Below, piece by piece: positions 6,710 to 14,354 of a stretch of DNA of 16,704 nt (positions are counted from its first letter, which is position 1; the number at the start of each line of letters is the position of its first letter). The stretch spans positions 1 through 16,704 of the forward strand of contig JAKAPO010000017.1 of the NCBI GenBank assembly GCA_021807065.1. Reading direction: 5' to 3'. A program made the position numbers and the translations under genes. This DNA comes from a bacterium (GTDB taxonomy: Bacteria > Vulcanimicrobiota > Vulcanimicrobiia > Vulcanimicrobiales > Vulcanimicrobiaceae). The notes below the pieces were generated by a model. The model was not told the DNA's origin and ran no database searches. It was given only the letters and a program-made list of their open reading frames with translations.

Positions 6710-7290
6710 GGCGTCACCGAAGGCGACGGCCGTAACGCGAGTAGATCCTCGATCTCCTTGGTGACTGCTTCAACAGGCTTCGAGGCATCGATCACGTGAA
6801 AACGGTGAGACGGCTCCTTATAGTAGCGTTCGACGGCATCGCGTTGCGCTTCGAACACTTGGAATCGCCTTCTGATAACCTCTGGATCGTCGTCCGCTCT
6901 CGACCGTTTCAGCATCCGCTCCTCGGCTTCGCGTTCGTCAACCGAGAAGTAGATGGCCACCGGCAAGCCGTAGCCCCGCTTCGCGAGCATGTCGTCGAGC
7001 GCTCTTGCCTGCTCGGTGGTGCGCGGGAAACCGTCAAAGATGATGCCTTCGTTTGCGGGAGGCAACTCCCGCCGAACCATCTGCACGATCAGATCGTCCG
7101 GCACCAGCTCGCCTCGTTGCATGTATCCGTCTGCAGCGCGGCCCAATGCCGTACCGCGTCTGCAATGATCCCGCAGAATCTCGCCCGTCGAGAGTTGGCG
7201 ATATCCGTAGCGCTCCTGAAATACCTTCGCTTGCGTCCCCTTCCCTGCACCGGGCGCGCCGAGGAAAACCACGTTTGTCGGCACCCTCAC
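6706..7290 (-). CDS. adk: Adenylate kinase, short (lid-less) form
   Basis: Adk interconverts ATP, ADP and AMP. The 194-residue protein carries the P-loop GAPGAGKGT (11-19), the AMP-binding TGEILRD and DGFPRTTEQA (86-95) motifs, and a minimal LID: RSRADDDPEVIRRR (129-142) with no zinc-binding cysteines, so it belongs to the short type. The start chosen is GTG 7288-7290, 2 nt after the secY stop; a second GTG two codons later is possible. An open frame extends upstream inside secY to 7746 but shows no kinase homology there. Position between secY and map is canonical. Confidence 0.95.
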   Translation of the reverse strand: MRVPTNVVFLGAPGAGKGTQAKVFQERYGYRQLSTGEILRDHCRRGTALGRAADGYMQRGELVPDDLIVQMVRRELPPANEGIIFDGFPRTTEQARALDDMLAKRGYGLPVAIYFSVDEREAEERMLKRSRADDDPEVIRRRFQVFEAQRDAVERYYKEPSHRFHVIDASKPVEAVTKEIEDLLALRPSPSVTP

Positions 7291-7292
7291 GC

Positions 7293-8591
7293 CTACCGCT
7301 TGATGAAGCCTTTGTAGTCGCGCATTGCTAGACGTGCTTCGATTTGATTGATCGTGTCGAGCGCCACACCGACAACGATGAGTAGCGAGGTGGAACCGAG
7401 ATAGAACGTCGTGATGCTCAAGCCTTGTTGGAGTACGCCCGGTAATACCGCCAGAACGCCCAGAAAGATCGCCGCAGCAGTCGTGATGCGATAGAGAATC
7501 TTGTTGAGATAATCGACTGTCGGCTGTCCCGGCCTGATACCGGGAATGAATGATCCTGATTTCTTGAGGTTGTCGGCGACGTCGCGCGTATTGAGCACGA
7601 TCGAGCTGTAGAAGAACGTGAACACCACCACGAGCACGAAATATAAGATATCGTACAGCGGCGATCCGTACGAGAAGTATGCCGCGAACCAGCTGCTGAC
7701 GGCCGCCAGCGGGCCGGTCGCGCCGCCGCCCGGCCGGCTCACCCATGACAGCAGCGTCTGGGGCAGCGTCATCAGCGAGATCGCAAAGATGATCGAGATG
7801 ACGCCGGCATTGTTCAGCCGCAACGGAATGTAGGTGGAGCGTCCGGCAAAGAGTTTTCTACCGACCACGCGCCGTGCTTGCTGAACCGGAACGCGGCGTT
7901 GCCCTTGATAAAGGAAAACGATCGAGATGATCGTGATGATCGCGACTACGATGTAGATCACGAGATTCAACAGGCTCAGGCCGCCCTGCGCAGCGGTTGA
8001 ATACGTTTGCGAAACGTACGTGGGATAGCGAAGAACGATGCCGATGAAAATGATGAGCGAGACGCCGTTGCCGATGCCGCGGTCGCTGATCTGCTCGCCG
8101 AGCCACATGAGAAACATCGTTCCGGCAATCATCGCGAGGATCGCAAAGAGCAGATACTCGAGGCTCGTATCGTAGAAAACGCCGTGGGCGCGCATCGCGT
8201 TCGCCATGAACGTCGCCTGCCCCGTGGCAAGCACGATCGTTAGCCACCGCGTGTACTGCCCGATCTTCTTACGGCCTTCCTCACCGCCTTTCTTCGCCAG
8301 TTCCTCGAGCTGCGGCAGCACGACCGTCATGAGCTGCATGATGATCGACGCGTTGATGAACGGCGTAATGCCCATCGCGATGATCGAGAGCCGCTGCAGC
8401 GCCCCGCCCGAGAGAAATCCGAGCAAGCCGAAAAAGAGATTTCCCTGCAATACTTGCTGCCATGCAGCTTGATTGATGTTCGGCAGCTGCACGTGGATCA
8501 TGAAGATGAACCACGCGAACGCAAAGAAAACGAAGCCGATTCGCTTGCGAATCTCGGGGACGAGAATCGCGGCGCGAAGGTTGTTGAACAC
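7293..8591 (-). CDS. secY: Preprotein translocase subunit SecY
   Basis: SecY forms the protein-conducting channel of the plasma membrane. The 432-residue protein shows about ten hydrophobic segments (first at about 18-36, last at about 395-412), the conserved GITPFINASIIMQLM motif (74-88), SDRGIGNG (169-176) and the KKSGSFIPGIRPG signature (343-355), and a basic C-terminus. The GTG start (8589-8591) directly abuts the rplO stop with no gap, and an AGAGG inside the rplO end serves as ribosome binding site. The location in the spc operon after rplO is standard. Confidence 0.98.
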   Translation of the reverse strand: MFNNLRAAILVPEIRKRIGFVFFAFAWFIFMIHVQLPNINQAAWQQVLQGNLFFGLLGFLSGGALQRLSIIAMGITPFINASIIMQLMTVVLPQLEELAKKGGEEGRKKIGQYTRWLTIVLATGQATFMANAMRAHGVFYDTSLEYLLFAILAMIAGTMFLMWLGEQISDRGIGNGVSLIIFIGIVLRYPTYVSQTYSTAAQGGLSLLNLVIYIVVAIITIISIVFLYQGQRRVPVQQARRVVGRKLFAGRSTYIPLRLNNAGVISIIFAISLMTLPQTLLSWVSRPGGGATGPLAAVSSWFAAYFSYGSPLYDILYFVLVVVFTFFYSSIVLNTRDVADNLKKSGSFIPGIRPGQPTVDYLNKILYRITTAAAIFLGVLAVLPGVLQQGLSITTFYLGSTSLLIVVGVALDTINQIEARLAMRDYKGFIKR

Positions 8592-9269
8592 CTAGGAAGC
8601 CTCTGAGACTCTCTCGGGATCGGTCAGTTGCGCGCCACCGGCTTCAAGCGTTTCACGCGCGCTCTGGGAAAAGAGGACGTCGCGGAAATGCAAACCGCTG
8701 GGCAGCGTCTTGCCGCTCTTCGTTCCGCCGAGGATCTTCACGCCGTCGCGGACGCTTCTGACGATTCCGCGCTCGCGCAACGATTCGGGTGAAACCTCGA
8801 CCGCGGCATCCCATTCTGCCAACTGATGCAAGTTCACGACCGCGTACCTCGAGCGAAAATGCCCGATGTCCCGGGCCTTCTGCGAGTACCCGCGGCGATG
8901 CGGCAGACGCCGTGCCCACGGCGTCTGACCGCCCTCGAAGTGCCTTCCCTTCCCGCCGCCGGAACGAACCGTTTGGCCTTTGCCGCCTTCGCCGCCGGTC
9001 TTCACCATGCCGGAACCGTGCCCGCGTCCGATGCGCTGGCGCTTCGGGCGGCTACCTTTCGCCGGTCGCAGCGCTCCAAGCGTTATCGACCCCGGACGCG
9101 GCTGCGCCACCGCTTGGGGCGCCTCTCTTTTCGTTGCTTTCGGCTCGGCAGCCGCCTCCGGGACGGCTGCCTTCGCGGGTGCCCTCTTCGGGCGCGCCTT
9201 CGTAGCCGCCGGTTTCATGGCTACCGGACGTCGCGCGGGTGTCTTCTTTGCTTTCTTCTTCTCTGCCAT
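8592..9269 (-). CDS. rplO: 50S ribosomal protein L15 with long basic N-terminal extension
   Basis: Residues about 61-225 are a standard L15: ITLGALRPAKGSRPKRQRIGRGHGSG, then the Gly-rich KTGGEGGKGQTVRSGGGKG and the C-terminal globular part. L15 is a late 50S assembly protein deep in 23S rRNA. Residues 1-60 are an extra Lys/Ala/Pro/Arg-rich low-complexity tail resembling histone H1-like sequences; family members usually start near residue 61 here. The ATG at 9267-9269 is used, with an AAGG about 14 nt upstream, a long spacing; Met18 is an alternative. No start codon exists right at the core boundary, so some extension is real. rpmD, normally just upstream, is absent. Confidence 0.92.
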   Translation of the reverse strand: MAEKKKAKKTPARRPVAMKPAATKARPKRAPAKAAVPEAAAEPKATKREAPQAVAQPRPGSITLGALRPAKGSRPKRQRIGRGHGSGMVKTGGEGGKGQTVRSGGGKGRHFEGGQTPWARRLPHRRGYSQKARDIGHFRSRYAVVNLHQLAEWDAAVEVSPESLRERGIVRSVRDGVKILGGTKSGKTLPSGLHFRDVLFSQSARETLEAGGAQLTDPERVSEAS

Positions 9270-9286
9270 AAATTTCGATGCGAACC

Positions 9287-9799
9287 TTAGGCCGCAAAAA
9301 TATCCTTGACGCTCTTGCCTCGCAGCGACGCCGCCATCTCGCCGGTTTTCAGCGATCGCAGCGCCTCGACGGTTGCGAGCACTACGTTGATCGGGTTGTT
9401 TGTCCCCAGAGACTTCGTGAGAATGTCGTGTATGCCGGCCAATTCGAGCACCGCGCGCATCGAGCCACCTGCGATCACACCGGTGCCCGGCGCGGCCGGT
9501 TTTAACACCACGCGTGCCGCTCCGGCCTGATGCGTGACGGGATGCGGAATCGTACGTTCCACCATGGGAACCGTTATCAGCCCGCGTCGCGCCTTCTCGA
9601 CCCCCTTCCTGATCGCTTCGGGTACTTCGCCGGCCTTGCCGATGGCGAACCCAACCCGGCCATTCCGATCGCCCACGACGACCAGCGCGCTGAAGCTGAA
9701 ACGCTTGCCTCCCTTAACTACCTTCGCAACGCGATTGACGCGCACGACCGTCTCCTCCAGACCACTGCCGTCACGTTCCCTGCCCGTACGATATTGCAT
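9287..9799 (-). CDS. rpsE: 30S ribosomal protein S5
   Basis: The 170-residue protein matches S5, which contacts the decoding region and mRNA entry. It has the N-terminal double-stranded RNA-binding fold (ETVVRVNRVAKVVKGGKRFSF, ALVVVGDRNGRVGFAIGKA) and the C-terminal domain (GTGVIAGGSMRAVLELAGI, then SLGTNNPINVV). ATG at 9797-9799 lies 6 nt after the rplR stop. In many bacteria rpmD follows; here the next gene, 17 nt on, is rplO. Confidence 0.97.
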   Translation of the reverse strand: MQYRTGRERDGSGLEETVVRVNRVAKVVKGGKRFSFSALVVVGDRNGRVGFAIGKAGEVPEAIRKGVEKARRGLITVPMVERTIPHPVTHQAGAARVVLKPAAPGTGVIAGGSMRAVLELAGIHDILTKSLGTNNPINVVLATVEALRSLKTGEMAASLRGKSVKDIFAA

Positions 9800-9805
9800 C
9801 GGCGT

Positions 9806-10168
9806 CTAGAACTCCAATCCAGCCTCACGTGCCGCGTCCGCGAGCGCGCGCACTCGGCCATGATACTTGTAACCTGCACGATCGAAAACGATGCGCGCAT
9901 ATCCAGCCGCCTTCGCTTTGGCCGCTATCGCTGCTCCCACGGCCTTGGCGGCTTCCAGGTTTGTGCGGGACGCATCCTGACCGAACGTCTTCTCGCGCGT
10001 GGAAACCGCGACGAGCGTGTGACCTCTCTCGTCGTCCACGAGCGCGGCGTAAATGTGGTGCAGGCTGCGGTGGATCACCAGACGCGGCCGCTGCGGCGTG
10101 CCGGCGATCTTTCGGCGAATTCGCTCGTGCCGCGTACGCCGCGCAACAGCCTTCGAAGGGTGCGGCAT
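9806..10168 (-). CDS. rplR: 50S ribosomal protein L18
   Basis: The 120-residue protein matches L18, which carries 5S rRNA into the central protuberance. The N-terminus is strongly basic (RRTRHERIRRKIAGTPQRPRL), followed by the conserved HIYAALVDDERGHTLVAVST and C-terminal FDRAGYKYHGRVRALADAAREAGLEF. Its ATG overlaps the rplF stop by one base (TAATG). Standard place and length. Confidence 0.97.
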   Translation of the reverse strand: MPHPSKAVARRTRHERIRRKIAGTPQRPRLVIHRSLHHIYAALVDDERGHTLVAVSTREKTFGQDASRTNLEAAKAVGAAIAAKAKAAGYARIVFDRAGYKYHGRVRALADAAREAGLEF

Positions 10169-10719
10169 TACTTCTTACCTGCCTTTGCCGCCTTGCCCAG
10201 TTTCTTGCGCACGACTTCACGCTCGTAGCGGATGCCCTTGCCTTTGTACGGCTCCGGCGGACGCAGCGCTCTGATCTCCGCAGCGACCTGCCCGACGCAC
10301 TGTTTATCTATGCCGTCGATGTGGATCTTGTTCTGGCCTTCGAGCGTAAGCGTGATCCCCGTTGGCGCCTTGTATTCGACCGGATGCGAGAAGCCAAGCG
10401 TCAAGTTCAACTTCTCACCCGCCTTGGTCACTCGGTAACCGACGCCTTGAAGTTCCAAGCTCTTTCGGTACCCCTTCGTTACACCCACGACCATATTCTG
10501 GATCAGCGTTCGCGTCAGGCCGTGCGCGGCGCGCTGCTGCCGCGCATTACCGTTGCGCGCAACGCGAACGAGCGACCCATACAGGCTCACCGAAACCTCG
10601 CCACTGAGGAAACGCTGCCGTAACTCACCTTTCGGACCCTTGACGTGAACCTCGCCGTCCTCGACGTTCACGCTCACGCCGCTCGGAACCTGAATCGGCA
10701 GCTGCCCTATGCGCGACAT
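10168..10719 (-). CDS. rplF: 50S ribosomal protein L6
   Basis: The 183-residue protein matches L6, near the sarcin-ricin loop and factor-binding site. It starts MSRIGQLPIQVPSGV and contains two homologous domains, the second with GVGYRVTKAGEKLNLTLGFSHPV and the conserved GQVAAEIRALRPPEPYKGKGIRY block. The C-terminal KLGKAAKAGKK tail is basic. The ATG lies 4 nt after the rpsH stop. Confidence 0.97.
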   Translation of the reverse strand: MSRIGQLPIQVPSGVSVNVEDGEVHVKGPKGELRQRFLSGEVSVSLYGSLVRVARNGNARQQRAAHGLTRTLIQNMVVGVTKGYRKSLELQGVGYRVTKAGEKLNLTLGFSHPVEYKAPTGITLTLEGQNKIHIDGIDKQCVGQVAAEIRALRPPEPYKGKGIRYEREVVRKKLGKAAKAGKK

Positions 10720-10723
10720 AAAT

Positions 10724-11116
10724 CTACCAGACGTAGGCGAGCACTTCGCCGCCTACCCCTATCTTGCGAGCGCGTTTTCCAGACATAATACCTTGCGGAG
10801 TCGAGATAATGACGAGTCCGAGACCTCCCAGCACGCGTGGGATCATCGTCTTTGAGGTGTAGACGCGCAATCCCGGACGCGAGATGCGACGCAGCCCCGT
10901 TAGCACACGCTCCTTCTCCGGCCCATAACGCAACACGATGCGCAGTTTGCCCTGATGGCCTCCCGCAACGGGCTCGAAGTTTTCGATGAAACCCTCGTCT
11001 TTGAGGATTTGCGCGATAGCCGTCTTGACCCGTGACGCGGGAACGTCTACCGTGGGATGCGCGGCCATGTTCGCATTCCGGATTCGCGTCAGCATGTCCG
11101 CGATCGGATCGTTCAT
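10724..11116 (-). CDS. rpsH: 30S ribosomal protein S8
   Basis: The 130-residue protein matches S8, a primary binder of the central domain of 16S rRNA (helix 21) and, in E. coli, the repressor of the spc operon. Seen are the N-terminal DPIADMLTRIRNANMA and the C-terminal STPQGIMSGKRARKIGVGGEVLAYVW signature. A good AGGGAGTGGGGAG ribosome binding site lies in the 28-nt gap after rpsN. An S8-type repressor site near rplE or rplX was not recognised by eye. Confidence 0.97.
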   Translation of the reverse strand: MNDPIADMLTRIRNANMAAHPTVDVPASRVKTAIAQILKDEGFIENFEPVAGGHQGKLRIVLRYGPEKERVLTGLRRISRPGLRVYTSKTMIPRVLGGLGLVIISTPQGIMSGKRARKIGVGGEVLAYVW

Positions 11117-11144
11117 TACTCCCCACTCCCTTCGATCGCTCTGG

Positions 11145-11330
11145 TTACCATGATGCCTTGGTTACGCCTGGAATGACCCCCGCATGCGCTCCTTCACGAA
11201 AGCAAATTCTGCACATGCCGAACCGCCGCAGATATCCGCGGGGCCGGCCACAAACCTTGCATCGATTGTGACGGCGAACGCCAAACTTCGGCGACCGCCT
11301 CGACTTCATGATCATGCTCGTCTTGGCCAC
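11145..11330 (-). CDS. rpsN: 30S ribosomal protein S14, type Z (zinc)
   Basis: The 61-residue protein is the short zinc-binding S14: start MAKTSMIMKSRRSPKF and Cys24, Cys27, Cys40, Cys43 in a CxxC-X12-CxxC pattern, ending GVIPGVTKASW. S14 sits in the 30S head. The GTG at 11328-11330 gives the exact family length; the open frame runs further upstream within rplE but without homology. The start lies 4 nt after the rplE stop. The long cysteine-free form (about 89-101 residues) found in many Proteobacteria is not used. Confidence 0.96.
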   Translation of the reverse strand: MAKTSMIMKSRRSPKFGVRRHNRCKVCGRPRGYLRRFGMCRICFREGAHAGVIPGVTKASW

Positions 11331-11334
11331 GACG

Positions 11335-11889
11335 CTATTTCCTCGCCGCCGACTGGAGCGGTAGACCCATCGCCACGAGAAACTCGGAAGCCTCTTCATC
11401 GGTCTTCGCCGTAGTCACAATCGTAATGTCCATGCCTCGTGCCTTGTCCACCTTGTCGTAGTTGATCTCCGGAAAGACGAGCTGCTCGCGCAAGCCCAAG
11501 TTGTAATTACCGCGACCGTCGAACGAGCGTTGCGGCAGCCCGCGGAAGTCGCGAATACGCGGCAGTACGATATTGAACAGCTTGTCCAGGAACACGTACA
11601 TGCGATCGCCACGCAGCGTCACCTTTGCCCCGATGTTTACGCCGGCGCGAAGCTTGAACGCCGCGATCGATTTCTTCGCTTTGGCGACAATCGGTTTCTG
11701 TCCCGTTATTGCGGTCAGCTCTGCAACGGCACTGTCGAGAGCCTTTGGATTGACGATCGCCTCGCCAACGCTCATGTTGACCACGACCTTCTCCAGCTTT
11801 GGAACCTCGTGCGCGTTGCGATAGCCGAATCGCTCGCGCAACCGCGATCGCACCTGTAATTCGTAACGTTCCTTCAACCGTGATGCCAT
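11335..11889 (-). CDS. rplE: 50S ribosomal protein L5
   Basis: The 184-residue protein matches L5, which binds 5S rRNA and contacts P-site tRNA. Conserved parts are RLRERFGYRNAHEVPKLEKV, VVNMSVGEA, the TGQKPIVAKAKKSIAAFKLR block and GNYNLGLREQLVFPEINYDKV. ATG 11887-11889 with an AGGGA nearby is chosen; the frame remains open to 12168 but the upstream part overlaps rplX and has no L5 similarity. The C-terminal end QSAARK is a few residues longer than E. coli L5. Confidence 0.97.
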   Translation of the reverse strand: MASRLKERYELQVRSRLRERFGYRNAHEVPKLEKVVVNMSVGEAIVNPKALDSAVAELTAITGQKPIVAKAKKSIAAFKLRAGVNIGAKVTLRGDRMYVFLDKLFNIVLPRIRDFRGLPQRSFDGRGNYNLGLREQLVFPEINYDKVDKARGMDITIVTTAKTDEEASEFLVAMGLPLQSAARK

Positions 11890-11899
11890 GTAGGATTCC

Positions 11900-12262
11900 C
11901 TAGGCGCTCTTCGCCGACTCGCGCGCCGGCTCACCGCAGCGTGCGCAAATGCGCGCGCGACGATGCTCCTTCGTTTCGCCGCGCTGCAAGCGCGTCGGCG
12001 ATTTACAGGCTTCGCATACGTATTGCAGGGCTTCGAGCGGCAGCGGCGCTTCTTTTTCGATGATACCGCCGGTACGCGGTGCGGCGCCCATGTTCGACTG
12101 TTGCTGCTGCGGTTGCGGTTTCGAGTGCCGCTTAACGACGTTGACGCCCTCGACCATCGCCGTGCCACGCGCGGGGAAGACCGCCTTCACGATACCGCGT
12201 TTACCTTTCTCCTTGCCGCGCAGTACCATAACGGTATCGCCCTTGAGGATCCACGTCTTCAT
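11900..12262 (-). CDS. rplX: 50S ribosomal protein L24 with zinc ribbon
   Basis: The 120-residue protein has the KOW domain (LKGDTVMVLRGKEKGKRGIV, about 7-26), VEGVNVVKRHSKPQ and GGIIEKEAPL, typical of L24, an early 50S assembly initiator near the exit tunnel. Cys83, Cys86, Cys106 and Cys109 form two CxxC pairs, a zinc ribbon present in some bacterial L24 proteins and lacking in E. coli. A Gln/Pro-rich insert (about 49-65) lengthens the loop. Its ATG overlaps the rplN stop by 4 nt (ATGA). An upstream open-frame extension within rplN is a shadow. Confidence 0.96.
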   Translation of the reverse strand: MKTWILKGDTVMVLRGKEKGKRGIVKAVFPARGTAMVEGVNVVKRHSKPQPQQQQSNMGAAPRTGGIIEKEAPLPLEALQYVCEACKSPTRLQRGETKEHRRARICARCGEPARESAKSA

Positions 12263-12636
12263 AGGACCTCCGGCGCGAGCGACGCGATCTTCAAGAACCC
12301 TCGGTCGCGAAGCTCTCGCATGACTGGACCGAAGACGCGCGTCCCACGCGGATCGAGATTGTCTTTCTCGCCCTTGATGATGACGCATGCGTTGTCGTCG
12401 CAGCGTACGACCGATCCATCCGTACGGCGAATCGGAGCGCTTGTGCGGACCACTACCGCCTTGACGACCTGGCCTTTCTTCACCGCCGCCCCCGGAATGG
12501 CGGCCTTGACCGTTCCGACGACGATGTCGCCGACATGGGCGTACTGGTGCCTGCCGCCTCCGGAAATGTGGATCACCAGCAGTTCGCGTGCGCCGGAGTT
12601 GTCGGCCACCTTCAACCGGGTCTCTTGCTGGATCAC
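12259..12636 (-). CDS. rplN: 50S ribosomal protein L14 (GTG start)
   Basis: The 125-residue protein matches L14, which lies at the subunit interface and binds release of anti-association factors such as RsfS in other bacteria. The start is the GTG at 12634-12636, giving the canonical MIQQETRLKVADNSGAREL N-terminus and a 4-nt GTGA overlap with rpsQ. Also seen are GDIVVGTVKAAIPG, the KKGQVVKAVVVRT strand and RVFGPVMRELRDRGFLKIASLAPEVL at the end. An open frame extends 20 codons further upstream but without homology. Confidence 0.97.
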   Translation of the reverse strand: MIQQETRLKVADNSGARELLVIHISGGGRHQYAHVGDIVVGTVKAAIPGAAVKKGQVVKAVVVRTSAPIRRTDGSVVRCDDNACVIIKGEKDNLDPRGTRVFGPVMRELRDRGFLKIASLAPEVL

Positions 12637-12899
12637 TTCGCGCGCTCCACGATCTCGAGCAGACGCCAGCGCTTCTCGCGTGACAACGGGCGGCACTCGG
12701 CGATGCGAACCAGATCTCCGGTCCTCGCCTCATTGCGCTCGTCGTGGGCTTTGAAGCGCGACGACTTCCGGACGATCTTGCCGTAGACCCGGTGCGGCAC
12801 CCGCGTCTCCGCGACGACGACGATGGTCTTGTCCATCTTGTCGGAAGCGACGCGTCCGAGTTTCACCCGCCGTTGGCCGCGGCTGCCTTTGGTTTCCAT
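12633..12899 (-). CDS. rpsQ: 30S ribosomal protein S17
   Basis: The 88-residue protein matches S17, an OB-fold primary 16S binder. The block RRVKLGRVASDKMDKTIVVV and the KSSRFKAHDERNEARTGDLVRIAECRPLSREKRW region are diagnostic. The ATG at 12897-12899 shares one base with the rpmC stop (TGATG). It ends the S10-type section; rplN follows with a 4-nt overlap, so no operon boundary is visible between the S10 and spc parts. Confidence 0.96.
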   Translation of the reverse strand: METKGSRGQRRVKLGRVASDKMDKTIVVVAETRVPHRVYGKIVRKSSRFKAHDERNEARTGDLVRIAECRPLSREKRWRLLEIVERAK

Positions 12900-13114
12900 C
12901 AGGCTGCTCCGTCGGATCTCAAGCGTTTCTCACAGATAACGACCTGCACTTGGGCGTACGAGCGCCGCATCTCGCGTAGCTTACTGACGTCGGTCAGATG
13001 GCCGGTGCGAAGAGCGAAGCGTAGATTGAACAACTCCGATTTCATCTCTTTGGCCCTCTGTTCGAGTTCGGGTATCGTCAACGCCCGAAGCTCTGCGAGC
13101 GCGTGCCTCTTCAT
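12899..13114 (-). CDS. rpmC: 50S ribosomal protein L29
   Basis: The 71-residue, mostly helical protein matches L29, a tunnel-exit protein that with L23 forms a docking site for SRP and trigger factor. Diagnostic are ELEQRAKEMKSELFNLRFALRTGHL and the REMRRSYAQVQVVICEKR helix. Its ATG overlaps the rplP stop by one base (TGATG). Confidence 0.96.
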   Translation of the reverse strand: MKRHALAELRALTIPELEQRAKEMKSELFNLRFALRTGHLTDVSKLREMRRSYAQVQVVICEKRLRSDGAA

Positions 13115-13530
13115 CAGCGTGTCTCCTCGCGAGATAGGATTCGCGTCTTGATCGGGAGCTTTGAAGCCGCGCGTTGCAACGCTTCTCGCGCGGTCGTTGG
13201 CTCGACGCCGGCAAGCTCGAAGAGCACGCGGCCTGGCCGCACGACCGCAACGTAGTACTCAGGGTTGCCTTTACCCGAGCCCATGCGGACCTCGGCGGGT
13301 TTCTTACTCACCGGCTTGTCGGGGAACACTTTGATCCAGACCTTGCCGCCACGTTTGATGTGTCGCGTCATGCCGATACGTGCCGCTTCGATCTGCCGGT
13401 TCGTCATCCAGCACGGCTCGAGAGCCTGCAATCCGTACTCGCCGAACGTCAGCGAACTCCCGCGTATCGCCTTACCGCTCATGCGGCCGCGCTGCGCCTT
13501 GCGCCATTTCACGCGTTTGGGCGTCAACAT
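13114..13530 (-). CDS. rplP: 50S ribosomal protein L16
   Basis: The 138-residue protein matches L16, near the peptidyl transferase centre and the A-site tRNA elbow. It begins MLTPKRVKWRKAQRGRMSGKA and includes FGEYGLQALEPCWMTNRQIEAARI, the VWIKVFPDKPVSKKPAEVRMGSGKG segment and a C-terminal helix ending TRILSREETR. The ATG (13528-13530) overlaps the rpsC stop by one base (TAATG); the frame is open further upstream inside rpsC without L16 similarity. Confidence 0.97.
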   Translation of the reverse strand: MLTPKRVKWRKAQRGRMSGKAIRGSSLTFGEYGLQALEPCWMTNRQIEAARIGMTRHIKRGGKVWIKVFPDKPVSKKPAEVRMGSGKGNPEYYVAVVRPGRVLFELAGVEPTTAREALQRAASKLPIKTRILSREETR

Positions 13531-14348
13531 TACCGCAGCTCCCCTACGGACTCGCTCGCGGCGAGCGCAGGCGCGAGAGCGGGCTCCGCCGGCGAAGCAC
13601 TCGGCACGGGCTCGGCCGGAACCGGTTCGGCGTTGCCGCTCTCGCGCGTCGAACGCCGTCCGCGTCCGCCCCGTTCTCGACGCCGCTCGGGCACCGGCGA
13701 TCGTCCCTCTCCGCGCGGTTGCTCGGGAAGCACCTCGCCACGATAGATCCATACTTTGACGCCGATCCGCCCGAACGTCGTGAACGCCTCAACCGTGGCG
13801 AAGTCGATGTCGGCGCGCAATGTGTGCAGCGGGACTTTCCCCTCGGCGTTTCGCTCGCTGCGAGCGATCTCCGCGCCGCCGAGCCGACCCGAGACCTGCA
13901 CTTTGACGCCTCGCGCTCCGGCCTTCATGGATCGCGATATCGCCTGCTTCATCGCCCGGCGAAACGCGATGCGCTTCTCCAATTGATCGACGATGTTCTG
14001 CGCGACGAGCCGCGCATCAAGCTCCGGATGTTTGATCTCCATCACGTTGACTTGCACGTTCTTACCGGTCAGCTGTTCGAGGCTCTTGCGAATATCGTCT
14101 ATGCCGACACCGCGCTTACCGATGATGATGCCGGGTTTTGCGGTGTTCACGATGACGCGCGCTTGATTTGCGCGGCGCTCGATTTCGACTTTGCTTATGG
14201 CCGCTGGGCGCATCAGCTTGTTAAAGAACGATCGCACCTTCGCGTCTTCATGCAACCAGTCTACGTAGTGCTTTTTCTCGAACCAGCGGCTGTCCCACGT
14301 GCGCGTGATGCCCAGCCTCATGCCGACCGGATGAATCTTGTGTCCCAT
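13530..14348 (-). CDS. rpsC: 30S ribosomal protein S3 with extended C-terminal tail
   Basis: S3 lines the mRNA entry channel of the 30S head. Residues 1-208 are standard: MGHKIHPVGMRLGITRTWDSRW, a KH domain with GKRG loop (77-80), and the C-terminal domain with SGRLGGAEIARSE and GRIGVKVWIYRGEVLP. Residues 209-272 are an Arg/Glu-rich then Pro/Ala/Glu-rich low-complexity tail, longer than the tails usual for this family. The ATG lies 6 nt after the rplV stop with GGGAAG as ribosome binding site. Base composition across the tail resembles its neighbours. Confidence 0.97.
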   Translation of the reverse strand: MGHKIHPVGMRLGITRTWDSRWFEKKHYVDWLHEDAKVRSFFNKLMRPAAISKVEIERRANQARVIVNTAKPGIIIGKRGVGIDDIRKSLEQLTGKNVQVNVMEIKHPELDARLVAQNIVDQLEKRIAFRRAMKQAISRSMKAGARGVKVQVSGRLGGAEIARSERNAEGKVPLHTLRADIDFATVEAFTTFGRIGVKVWIYRGEVLPEQPRGEGRSPVPERRRERGGRGRRSTRESGNAEPVPAEPVPSASPAEPALAPALAASESVGELR

Positions 14349-14354
14349 GCTTCC

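Noticed and set aside
6706..7746. Longer adk frame with 152 extra N-terminal codons
   Set aside because: The added part overlaps secY and shows no kinase similarity; GTG 7288-7290 gives the standard adenylate kinase N-terminus.
11335..12168. Longer rplE frame starting inside rplX
   Set aside because: The extra residues are out-of-frame rplX sequence; the ATG at 11887-11889 with a nearby AGGGA gives ordinary L5.
11900..12733. Longer rplX frame starting inside rpsQ
   Set aside because: The KOW domain begins right after ATG 12260-12262 with an ATGA overlap; upstream residues have no homology.
13114..13752. Longer rplP frame starting inside rpsC
   Set aside because: The upstream residues are a shadow of the S3 tail; ATG 13528-13530 gives the family N-terminus.
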